64,000 bases of DNA from assembly GCA_017536965.1 (NCBI GenBank), contig JAFWCK010000031.1, forward strand, positions 1-64,000. The letters run 5' to 3'. Source of the DNA: Lachnospiraceae bacterium (GTDB lineage: Bacteria; Bacillota; Clostridia; Lachnospirales; Lachnospiraceae). The notes beneath the pieces were generated by a model. That model was not told where the DNA came from, ran no database searches, and saw only the letters and a program-made list of their open reading frames with translations. Below, piece by piece: positions 51,399-59,083 of the stretch. A program made the position numbers and the translations under genes. Positions within the stretch are counted from its first letter, which is position 1, and each line of letters begins with the position of its first letter.

Positions 51399-52664
51399 AT
51401 GGGCAAAGTGGTCAAGGTTAAGAATTTGTATATTGGACAGGGCAAGCCGAAGATCTGTGCCATCGTACTGGGAGAGACGGTTTCGGAGATCCTGGCGATG
51501 GTGGAGCAGGCCAATCAGATCGACTGCGATCTGATCGAGTTCCGCGCGGATTATTACGCCAATATCCTGGATCCGGAAAAAGCAAAGGATGTGGCCGCCA
51601 AGGTGCGTCATGCCTGCCGCAAACCAATCATTTTTACCTGCCGCCGGAAAGAGGAAGGCGGCAAGCAGGCAATTGGTCTGGATGCTTATAAGAAGCTTCT
51701 GAAGATGGTTTCTGATTGTTATTATGCGGAGCTGATCGATGTGGAAGCATCTGCCATTCCGGACGATAAAGAGTTTGTGGAAACGCTCAAGGACAACGGC
51801 TCGTATGTCATCATCTCCAAACATGATTTTGTTAAGACGCCGATGTTTGAGGAAATCATTCAGGATTTCTCTGACATGAAGGATATGGGCGCGGATATTG
51901 TAAAAGTCGCTTATATGCCAAACAGCAAGCGGGACGTGCTGAATCTGATCAACGCTTCTGTCAACATGGCAAACATTTATGATTTCTGCCCGATCATTGC
52001 CATCTCCATGGGACATCTTGGAACGGTCACGCGGATCATCGGCGAGTTTATGGAGAGTGCTATCACATTTGCTTCCATCACAAAGAGCAGTGCGCCGGGG
52101 CAGATTCCGATCGATGGTCTGGAGAGTGTGCTGAACGTCATTCATGAGAACTTTAAGAAGGTTTTCCTGATCGGTTTTATGGGCACCGGCAAAACGGCGG
52201 TGGCAAATGCACTGGCCAGCAATTACGGACTGAAAAAGATCGATCTGGATGCGTATATTGAAGCGAAGGAGCATACGACGATCGCGGACATCTTTGCCAA
52301 CCAGTCGGAGAGTGTGTTCCGTGATAAAGAGACAAAACATCTGCGTCATGTGATCAAAGGAAATTATCAGGTCGTCTCGCTGGGCGGCGGTGTTGTACTG
52401 CGGCAGGAGAATATTGAGATGATCAAAGAGAAGGGCGTTATCGTGCTGCTGACAGCATCGGCAGAAACTATCCGCGACCGTGTAAAGAACGATCCGACCA
52501 GGCCGCTTCTGGGCGATAACTTTGATCTGGATTACGTGAAGGAACTGATGAAGAGCAGAGAAGAACTTTATAACAGTGTTGCGGATGTTGTCATCGATAC
52601 TGAGAACAAAAATATCGATGAGATCTGCAAGGAAATAGTTGAAACTTTAGGTTTTTTAAATTAA
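51399..52664 (+). CDS. Bifunctional 3-dehydroquinate dehydratase (type I)-shikimate kinase
   Basis: The 421-residue protein joins two shikimate-pathway enzymes. Residues 1-250 are type I AroD: FRADYYANI, catalytic His142 in ISKHDF, Schiff-base Lys169 in ADIVKVAYMP, and the closing loop SSAPGQIP. Residues about 253-421 are shikimate kinase: Walker A FLIGFMGTGKTAVANALA, LDAYIEAKEHTTIADIF, VVSLGGGVVLR and the lid RPLLGDN. There is no stop or frameshift between the domains. AroE, which acts between these two steps, is encoded 4 kb upstream. Both active sites look intact. Confidence 0.94.
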   Translation: MGKVVKVKNLYIGQGKPKICAIVLGETVSEILAMVEQANQIDCDLIEFRADYYANILDPEKAKDVAAKVRHACRKPIIFTCRRKEEGGKQAIGLDAYKKLLKMVSDCYYAELIDVEASAIPDDKEFVETLKDNGSYVIISKHDFVKTPMFEEIIQDFSDMKDMGADIVKVAYMPNSKRDVLNLINASVNMANIYDFCPIIAISMGHLGTVTRIIGEFMESAITFASITKSSAPGQIPIDGLESVLNVIHENFKKVFLIGFMGTGKTAVANALASNYGLKKIDLDAYIEAKEHTTIADIFANQSESVFRDKETKHLRHVIKGNYQVVSLGGGVVLRQENIEMIKEKGVIVLLTASAETIRDRVKNDPTRPLLGDNFDLDYVKELMKSREELYNSVADVVIDTENKNIDEICKEIVETLGFLN

Positions 52665-52716
52665 AATACATTAGTTAAAGAGATTGTAGAAAGAGTACTT
52701 TAAGGAGGATTTTTAT

Positions 52717-53274
52717 ATGGTATCAGCAGGCGATTTCAGAAACGGTCTTACGGTCGAGATTGAAGGCGAAATTTTCCAGGTTCTGGAGTTTCAGCATGTA
52801 AAACCGGGAAAAGGTGCTGCATTTGTAAGAACGAAGCTGCGCAACATTCTTCGTGACAGCGTCGTAGAAAGAACGTTCAGCCCGACAGACCGGTTTGAGA
52901 ATGCGCACATCGACCGCGCAGATATGCAGTATCTGTATGATGACGGCGATATGTACAACTATATGGACAACAATACTTATGAGCAGATCCAGCTCAGCCA
53001 CGAGGACGCCGGCGATTCCATGAAATTCGTTAAGGAAAACGAAACCGTCAAGGTCTGCTCCTACAAGGGCAAAGTTTTCTCCGTTGAGCCTCCGACATCT
53101 GTTGAACTGGTTGTCACAGAGACAGAGCCTGGATTCAAGGGCAACACGGCAACCGGCGCAAAGAAACCGGCTATCGTTGAGACTGGTGCGCAGGTCATGG
53201 TTCCGCTGTTTATTGAGCAGGGCGAGATCATCAAGATCGATACCCGTACAGGCGAGTATCTGTCCAGAGCTTAA
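52717..53274 (+). CDS. efp: Translation elongation factor P
   Basis: The 185-residue protein rescues ribosomes stalled at proline stretches. It is full length with three beta domains: [20 protein letters not shown], the modified loop [17 protein letters not shown] (Lys32 at the tip) and [20 protein letters not shown]. The ribosome binding site is AAGGAGG. A terminator at 53305 follows. Confidence 0.97.
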   Translation: MVSAGDFRNGLTVEIEGEIFQVLEFQHVKPGKGAAFVRTKLRNILRDSVVERTFSPTDRFENAHIDRADMQYLYDDGDMYNYMDNNTYEQIQLSHEDAGDSMKFVKENETVKVCSYKGKVFSVEPPTSVELVVTETEPGFKGNTATGAKKPAIVETGAQVMVPLFIEQGEIIKIDTRTGEYLSRA

Positions 53275-53304
53275 TTGATTTTTGTTATTTGTGAAATGAT
53301 TATG

Positions 53305-53334
53305 AAAGCTGCCGCTGATTGCGGCAGCTTTTTT
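53305..53334. terminator. Bidirectional intrinsic terminator between efp and tupC
   Basis: AAAGCTGCCGC and GCGGCAGCTTT form an 11-bp stem around TGATT. It has a T-run on the plus strand for efp and lies two bases beyond the tupC stop on the minus strand. Confidence 0.88.
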
Positions 53335-53335
53335 A

Positions 53336-53938
53336 TCACTCGCAGAGTTTGCCGCCTTCCAGACGGATGGTATGGCTTGCCAGTCGCTGTGCCTGCTCCG
53401 GGGAATGGGTGATGATCAGGATGGTGCAGCCGGTGCGGCGCTGATAGTCGCAGATCATTTTTTCTGCGGTTGGAATGGAGGCCGTGTCCATCGATGCGGT
53501 CGGCTCATCCAGAATGATCATGTCATATGATTTCATGAGAAGGCGCGCGAGCGCCATTTTTTGTGTCTCCCCACCGGAAAGCTTTTTGGCATTTTTCTTT
53601 GCCATGCTTTCCAGGCCGATCTCCTTAAGGAGCTGCTGGGCGTGGGCGAGGTTTTCCTGTTTTGTCTTTTCCGGGTCTTTGTTCAGCATCAGGTTGCTGG
53701 TAATAGACATATGAAAAGCGTAGCTCTGCTGCGGAAGGTAACCGACGGACCTGGCAGCGTCAGAGGTAACGGTGCCGTCATCAGGCTTTTCTATCCCGGC
53801 GAGGATCTTTGCCAGCGTTGATTTGCCAGAGCCATTCTGACCGCAGATGGCAGTGATGCTGCCGTCCGCAATCTCCATCGATGGAATATCCAGCACAAGC
53901 TGTCCCTGATAGGTTTTCTTTAATGCAGGAAGGATCAT
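53336..53938 (-). CDS. tupC: Tungstate ABC transporter ATPase TupC
   Basis: The 200-residue ATPase has Walker A ICGQNGSGKSTLAKILAG, a Q-loop YLPQQSYAF, signature LSGGETQKMALA and Walker B MIILDEPTASMD. It overlaps the permease gene by four bases. The identification as tungstate importer rests on the neighbouring TupA-like binding protein and tungsten enzyme. Confidence 0.88.
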   Translation of the reverse strand: MILPALKKTYQGQLVLDIPSMEIADGSITAICGQNGSGKSTLAKILAGIEKPDDGTVTSDAARSVGYLPQQSYAFHMSITSNLMLNKDPEKTKQENLAHAQQLLKEIGLESMAKKNAKKLSGGETQKMALARLLMKSYDMIILDEPTASMDTASIPTAEKMICDYQRRTGCTILIITHSPEQAQRLASHTIRLEGGKLCE

Positions 53939-54621
53939 TTCTCAAACCTCCCCTGGACTAATGCTACGATGATGTTTAAAGCAAGCGAAAGAAACAGCAG
54001 GATGATGCCAAGCGCGAGGGCAGTTTTGAAATTGCCCATGCTGGTGTAATCCATGATCGCAGTGGTCATTACGTTTGTTTTAAACATGATCGCGCCGCCG
54101 ACGATCGATACCGCACCGACTTCTGCCAACGCACGCCCTAAGAGCGTCAGAAAAGTGGTTGCGATGTGATAACGGCTTTCATTCATTGTAAGCAGCAGCG
54201 TGCGGAATCTGCGGATTCCAAGGCCTTTGGTGTTTTCCCGGATCTGCGGGGCAATGTTATTGGCGTGACTTTCCATCATGCCGATCGCCATCGGGCATAG
54301 CAGCATGACCTGAGCGATGACCATGCCGGCTAATGTATAGAGCAGGCGAAGGGCACGCAAAGGACCGACGCCGGAGAAGAGCAGATAGCAAAAAAGACCG
54401 CAGACGACAGGAGGAAGTCCCATCAGTGCGCGGTCGATCACGACCAGGATCTTGCGTCCGCGGAAGCGGGCACTTCCCAGCCAGGTCCCTATCGGCACTC
54501 CGATCAGGAGCGCCAATAAGGAACTGGTCAGGGTCATACGCAAGGTCACTGCGATGATCTGATATAACGTCGAATCACCGCTGAATATTAATCGAAAAGC
54601 TTCTCCGAAACTGCCGATCAT
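53935..54621 (-). CDS. tupB: Tungstate ABC transporter permease TupB
   Basis: The 228-residue permease has five to six membrane segments. It shows the LLIGVPIGTWLGSARFRGRK block and a cytoplasmic EAA-like loop (GLGIRRFRTLLLTMNESRYH), followed by RALAEVGAVSIVGGAIM, characteristic of the tungstate/molybdate TupB family. It lies 10 bases from tupA and overlaps tupC. Confidence 0.9.
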   Translation of the reverse strand: MIGSFGEAFRLIFSGDSTLYQIIAVTLRMTLTSSLLALLIGVPIGTWLGSARFRGRKILVVIDRALMGLPPVVCGLFCYLLFSGVGPLRALRLLYTLAGMVIAQVMLLCPMAIGMMESHANNIAPQIRENTKGLGIRRFRTLLLTMNESRYHIATTFLTLLGRALAEVGAVSIVGGAIMFKTNVMTTAIMDYTSMGNFKTALALGIILLFLSLALNIIVALVQGRFEK

Positions 54622-54631
54622 TTCTCATCAA

Positions 54632-55660
54632 TTATTTCTCAAGAATGCCGCCGTTTGCTTTGAATGTCAGGAAGGTTGCCTTATCAGAAAGGATGTAAGC
54701 CTGACGCTCGTTTGCCATCGACAGGCAGACTGCCATGCCGGCATTTGCAGAAACATACCAATCCTGATATGCCTCGAAGGTTTCTGCTTCGACATCAATT
54801 CCCAGCTCTTCCGGCCACAGGGATAATTCTTTGGTATGTGTTCCGCTCTTGTCACCACGGGATACAAACAGGAATTTTCCATCGGCGATTGCTTTGAATG
54901 CAGCTTTGACATCAGCTGCTGCTTTTACGTTTGCAGGATCTGATTTCGGTCCGCAAAGGACAAAGTAGTTGTACATAAAGGAAAGACGCTCTGCAGCCTG
55001 TCCGTCTACGATGCGGGCGAAACCTGCGGAAACAAAATCTTCCTCCTGGGATTTTGCATGAACCAGAAGCAGGTCTGCATTGCCCATCTTTGCGTTTGCG
55101 ATTGCTTTACCGGTACCTGCAGAAACGACTTCTACGGTATAACCATACTTCTGCTCGAAGATCGGAAGCAGGTAGCCAAGCAGACCGGAGTCGTTGACGG
55201 ATGTTGTGGTAGAAAGACGGATCGTCTGGGTTTCCGGAGTTGCCTGCGGAATCTCAGCAGTTGCTTTCGGAGCATCGTCTTTAATATAGAACAGATACTC
55301 GCCGTATTCGTCGAATCCATATTTAGCAGCTGCATCCAGACCTTCTTCAGAAAGCATCCAGTTGATCAACGCATCAGCACCTGTTGTGTTGATGTAAACC
55401 GTCGTCGGATCAACAGAGTTTCCGTCTGCATCTACCCATGGAGCCTGTGGATTGACTGCCAGGAGAGAGTAGGTGTTGATCATGCTGTCATCTTCTTCAA
55501 TCAGGATCTCCAGGCCGATGCCTGCATCATCTGCAGGTGTTACTTCTGCAGATGCGCTTCCTGCCGGAGCCGGCTCTTCTTTCTTGCTGCCGCATGCGCA
55601 GAGCATGGTCAGCATGCCTGCTACAAGCAGTACACTAATAATTGCTTTTGTAAGTTTCAT
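54632..55660 (-). CDS. tupA: Circularly permuted tungstate-binding lipoprotein TupA
   Basis: The 342-residue protein has a lipoprotein signal (LTMLCAC, Cys23). Residues 146-342 match the N-terminal two thirds of TupA: RLSTTTSVNDSGLLGYLLP, VEVVSAGTGKAIANAKMGNA, DLLLVHAKSQEEDFV, FVSRGDKSGTHTKELSLW, ending in ILSDKATFLTFKANGG. The part that normally follows, here LEILIEEDDSMINTYSLLAV then NWMLSEEGLDAAAKYGFDEY, instead lies at residues 49-129, before the rest. The permutation is joined by a short Ala/Pro/Thr-rich linker (APKATAEIPQATPETQ). Tungstate-binding residues appear retained. It is exported and membrane-anchored, delivering tungstate to TupBC. Confidence 0.9.
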   Translation of the reverse strand: MKLTKAIISVLLVAGMLTMLCACGSKKEEPAPAGSASAEVTPADDAGIGLEILIEEDDSMINTYSLLAVNPQAPWVDADGNSVDPTTVYINTTGADALINWMLSEEGLDAAAKYGFDEYGEYLFYIKDDAPKATAEIPQATPETQTIRLSTTTSVNDSGLLGYLLPIFEQKYGYTVEVVSAGTGKAIANAKMGNADLLLVHAKSQEEDFVSAGFARIVDGQAAERLSFMYNYFVLCGPKSDPANVKAAADVKAAFKAIADGKFLFVSRGDKSGTHTKELSLWPEELGIDVEAETFEAYQDWYVSANAGMAVCLSMANERQAYILSDKATFLTFKANGGILEK

Positions 55661-55730
55661 TATTTTTCCTCCTATGATATTCGATTACGGAATTTTGAAA
55701 TCGATAGTCGGATTGATTCTAAACAGTCAA

Positions 55731-55805
55731 AATAGGGATTGCAAGAAAAGCATCAAGCTTTTTTGACCAATTTTATGCCTGGATGGCATATATTTTTTCC
55801 CTATT
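55731..55805. promoter_or_regulatory. Candidate control sites between tupA and the LysR gene
   Basis: The palindrome TATGCCTGGATGGCATA (55774-55790) lies between two outer arms AATAGGGA (55731-55738) and TCCCTATT (55798-55805). The position between divergent genes suggests binding of the LysR regulator or a tungstate-responsive factor. The site does not match the enterobacterial ModE consensus that I know. Confidence 0.45.
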
Positions 55806-55832
55806 GCCTAGAAAAACAAGTTTTTATATAAT
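55804..55832 (+). promoter_or_regulatory. Promoter of the LysR gene
   Basis: TTGCCT (55804-55809) and TATAAT (55827-55832) are 17 bases apart, 48 bases before the start codon. Confidence 0.65.
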
Positions 55833-55879
55833 GTATACATAAAAATATATATTCCAAAACGTAATAAGGAGAAGGGGAT

Positions 55880-56740
55880 ATGAATTTAGATCAAATGCAT
55901 TTTTTTACAGTTGTTGCACAGATGGAAAATGTAAGCAAAGCTGCAGATTCTCTGCATATGACGCAGTCGACGCTTTCTAAAAATATATTGAGACTGGAGG
56001 AAGAGCTTGGTGTTCCTTTATTTGACAGGCATGGGAAAAAGCTGTTTCTGAATGAGCAGGGCAGCCGTTTTCTGGATACTTGTCGGAAGACACTACAGGA
56101 TGTAAGTGAAGCAAAAGAGGAGATGCGGAGGTCTTTAGGAAATCCGGAAAAGAAGATCCGTATAGCTATTTGTGGAGGACTCTATAAAATGTGTCAATGC
56201 ATGGTAGCGTTTCAGAAAAAATATCCGGAAGCAACGTTTGATGTAGATACACAGGCGGAGTATCAGGAGTATCTTGATATCAATGCATATGATGTGGCCA
56301 TCTATCCGGATGAGAACCGGTTCCGAAAATTCCGGGGATACGATTTTGGAGACGAGGTATTGTTGCTGGCAAGAGCGAAAAATCTGGTTGCTCCGAAACA
56401 TTATGTTTTTATGCATATTAACGGAAGAACCGAGTTTGCTTATCAGTTCTTTTCTTCTGTCAGTGAATCGGATATTTCTTTCTGCTTTGTAAATAGCGGC
56501 GGAGCACATCTGCAGATGATCACCTCCGGGTTGGCGCAGGGGTTTGTTCCTGAAGAAATGAGAGATTTACATAAGGACGACAGCATCCTTTTATTCCCTG
56601 CACCGAATGATAAATATGTGCGTAAAATGAAGATCTGCTTTAAGCGGGAGAGGCGCCTGTCACCGATGGCTGCAAGATTTTGTGCTTTTGCGAAAGACTA
56701 TTTCCATCTTTCTAATACGGATCAAATCAAGGAACCATGA
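55880..56740 (+). CDS. LysR-family regulator of the tungsten island
   Basis: The 286-residue protein has the LysR DNA-binding domain (MNLDQMHFFTVVAQMENVSK, AADSLHMTQSTLSKNILRLE) and an effector domain of normal size. It is divergent from tupABC and upstream of the tungsten oxidoreductase operon, so control of one or both is likely. Its effector is unknown. Confidence 0.9.
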   Translation: MNLDQMHFFTVVAQMENVSKAADSLHMTQSTLSKNILRLEEELGVPLFDRHGKKLFLNEQGSRFLDTCRKTLQDVSEAKEEMRRSLGNPEKKIRIAICGGLYKMCQCMVAFQKKYPEATFDVDTQAEYQEYLDINAYDVAIYPDENRFRKFRGYDFGDEVLLLARAKNLVAPKHYVFMHINGRTEFAYQFFSSVSESDISFCFVNSGGAHLQMITSGLAQGFVPEEMRDLHKDDSILLFPAPNDKYVRKMKICFKRERRLSPMAARFCAFAKDYFHLSNTDQIKEP

Positions 56741-56810
56741 TCGTGCCGGGAGAATCTGCTGCCTTTATATTCTGATTTGGGATAAGAAAAGAAAAAACTG
56801 TTCGCAGTCA

Positions 56811-56865
56811 TTGCTTTTTATTTAGCAATAACATACAATCAGATTGTACAGATTTTAGTACAATC
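56811..56865 (+). promoter_or_regulatory. Promoter and operator of the tungsten oxidoreductase operon
   Basis: TTGCTT (56811-56816) and TACAAT (56834-56839) are 17 bases apart. The perfect 15-bp palindrome TACAATCAGATTGTA (56834-56848) covers the -10 box, and a third half-site TACAATC occurs at 56859-56865, only 12 bases from the start codon. The arrangement suggests repression; the regulator is not identified. Confidence 0.6.
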
Positions 56866-56876
56866 AGGAGTGCAGG

Positions 56877-58811
56877 ATGGGAACAATGTATGGCGGCTAT
56901 ATGGGCCGCGTGGTGCAGATCGATCTGTCGACGAAAGAAATCACCGAATATCCCTGGAATGACAGGGAACGGGAACTGTTTATCGGCGGCAAGACGATGG
57001 CAGATAAGATCCTTTACGATAATCTGAAAGGGACGGAAACGGCTTTTTCGGATGAGAATATTGTTGTCATTTCTACCGGACCTTTGACCGGAACGGGAGC
57101 GCCTTCTTCCGGCCGTTTTAATATCTCCGGCATTTCACCGCAGACCGGGCATATCGGTACTTCTAACTGCGGCGGTTCATTTGGTTATTATCTGAAACGG
57201 GCTGGTATTGATGCGGTCATCCTTAAGGGCAGATGCGATAAGCATACCTGGATCGAGATCAATAACGGCTCTTTTGTTTTTCATGATGCAGATGAAGATG
57301 GCTTGTGGGGGCTTAAGGCATCGGCAGCGCAGGAGCGCCTTCATGAACTGATGAAGGAAAGCAAAGGCGGAAAGGATATTCGCCACGGGCAGCTGGTCAT
57401 CGGACCGGCCGGCGAAAATCTGGTCCTTTATTCTGCTGTGATCTCTGATGAGAGGGCAGGCGGGCGTACCGGCATGGGTGCCAATCTGGGGTATAAAAAC
57501 ATCAAGGGCATCGTGGCCTATGGCAATCATGCATTCAACATCAAGAACCCGGAACAGGTGAAGATTTGGAATGCCAAGTGGTTTGAATATCTGAAGAATC
57601 ATCCGCTGACCGGCAATCAGCTGCCGCGGATGGGCACAGCCGGGCTGGTTTCTTCCATGCAGATGCGGAGCATGCTTTCCACCAAAAACTACAACTACGG
57701 TCAGTACGATGACTTTGACATGGTCAATGGCGAGACGCTGGCTGAGGATTACAACATCGTCAACCAGGGATGTCTGACGTGCCCGATCAAATGTGCACGG
57801 ACGGTCAATGTGAAAGGGAAAGAGGTCAAGGGACCGGAACTGGAAACGTTAGGCCTTTTGGGCGGCGGCATCCTGAACAATGACCTGCAGAAGATCTGCG
57901 ACTGGAACAACGAGCTGGATGAGCTGGGCATGGATACCATCTCCTGCGCATCTACGATCGCCTATGCGATGGAAGCCAACGAGAAAGGCCTTTGGGATAA
58001 TGGTCTGGAGTTTGGAAAGACGGATGGTCTCTCTCAGCTTTTTGAAGATATTGCATACCGGCGCGGCATAGGGGACGACTTGGCAAACGGCAGCCGGAAA
58101 TGCTCGGATATATATGGCGGCAAGGAATTTGCCATCCAGTCGAAGGGGCTGGAGCTGGCGGCATATGAACCGCGGCGGGCTGTTGGTCAGGGACTGGGAT
58201 ATGCAGTTTCCAACCGTGGCGGCTGTCATCTGAACGGCGGCTATCTGGTCATTCTGGAAGGACTGGGCCTGTTTACCAATCCGCAGACGCCGCATGCCAA
58301 GGCTGACTTTACCATGCTGTTCCAGGACCTGATGGAAACGATCAGCGCAACGGGGCAGTGCCTGTTTACTTCTTACGCCTTCTTCCCGGGATTTTTGATC
58401 ACCCGGCCGAACGGCGTTGTGACGACCATCTTTAATGCTGCTATTCCGTTTATCGGCGGAGTGCTTAGGCTGATCAATAAATTCCCGACGGTGCTGGCGC
58501 TGCATCTGCCAATTTTCCATCATACCAAGGCGATGGAGCTGGCGGTCGGTATGCCGCTGAAGTTTGGCAGTTATATCCGCTGCGGGGAGCGTGGCTATAC
58601 CCTGGAACGTGCACTGGACTGCAAGTTCGGCATTTCTGCGAAGGACGATACGCTGCCGAAACGGCTGACGGATGTCCCGCAGGATCCAAATGATCCAAAG
58701 ACGAAAGTGCCGCTGGATAAGATGAAAAAGACGTATTACAAAGCGCGCGGATGGGATGAGAATGGCGTGCCGACTCTAAAAACACTGCGGAAATTAAAGA
58801 TTACCGGATAA
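56877..58811 (+). CDS. Tungsten-containing aldehyde:ferredoxin oxidoreductase
   Basis: The 644-residue enzyme interconverts aldehydes and carboxylic acids with ferredoxin. The N-terminal domain starts GGYMGRVVQIDLSTKEITEY and contains the pterin-binding STGPLTGTGAPSSGRFNISG. The [4Fe-4S] ligands are Cys299, Cys302 and Cys306 (CLTCPIKC) and Cys495 (SATGQCLF), the same spacing as in the Pyrococcus enzyme. It is full length. A MoaD-like gene and a ferredoxin-alcohol dehydrogenase gene follow at once, and the tungstate transporter genes are nearby. Aldehyde specificity is unknown. Confidence 0.93.
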   Translation: MGTMYGGYMGRVVQIDLSTKEITEYPWNDRERELFIGGKTMADKILYDNLKGTETAFSDENIVVISTGPLTGTGAPSSGRFNISGISPQTGHIGTSNCGGSFGYYLKRAGIDAVILKGRCDKHTWIEINNGSFVFHDADEDGLWGLKASAAQERLHELMKESKGGKDIRHGQLVIGPAGENLVLYSAVISDERAGGRTGMGANLGYKNIKGIVAYGNHAFNIKNPEQVKIWNAKWFEYLKNHPLTGNQLPRMGTAGLVSSMQMRSMLSTKNYNYGQYDDFDMVNGETLAEDYNIVNQGCLTCPIKCARTVNVKGKEVKGPELETLGLLGGGILNNDLQKICDWNNELDELGMDTISCASTIAYAMEANEKGLWDNGLEFGKTDGLSQLFEDIAYRRGIGDDLANGSRKCSDIYGGKEFAIQSKGLELAAYEPRRAVGQGLGYAVSNRGGCHLNGGYLVILEGLGLFTNPQTPHAKADFTMLFQDLMETISATGQCLFTSYAFFPGFLITRPNGVVTTIFNAAIPFIGGVLRLINKFPTVLALHLPIFHHTKAMELAVGMPLKFGSYIRCGERGYTLERALDCKFGISAKDDTLPKRLTDVPQDPNDPKTKVPLDKMKKTYYKARGWDENGVPTLKTLRKLKITG

Positions 58812-58827
58812 GGCTGGAGGATAGAAA

Positions 58828-59082
58828 ATGGTTACGGTGAAATTGTTCGGCCTGTTCCGGCTGGATACGGGGTTGAAAGAGATAAAAGCGGAGGCATCTT
58901 CGGTGAAGGAACTTTATCCGATCCTTTTGGATGAAGCAAAGAAGGTCAATCCGACCACCATGATCACGGCGGCAGATATTGACGGCTGCATCGTTGTGAT
59001 CAATGGGAAGCAAAGCAAAAAGAACAGCAAACTGAGAGACGGCGATATCGTGTTTCTGATGTCGCCGGTATGCGGAGGCTGA
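58828..59082 (+). CDS. MoaD/ThiS-family sulfur carrier protein
   Basis: The 84-residue ubiquitin-like protein ends in the required Gly-Gly (SPVCGG) and has the core VTVKLFGLFRLDTGLKEIKA. MoaD proteins carry the sulfur for the dithiolene of molybdopterin. A dedicated copy beside the tungsten enzyme suggests service of the tungsten cofactor. It lies between the oxidoreductase and the alcohol dehydrogenase fusion with gaps of 16 and 1 bases. Confidence 0.92.
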   Translation: MVTVKLFGLFRLDTGLKEIKAEASSVKELYPILLDEAKKVNPTTMITAADIDGCIVVINGKQSKKNSKLRDGDIVFLMSPVCGG

Positions 59083-59083
59083 T

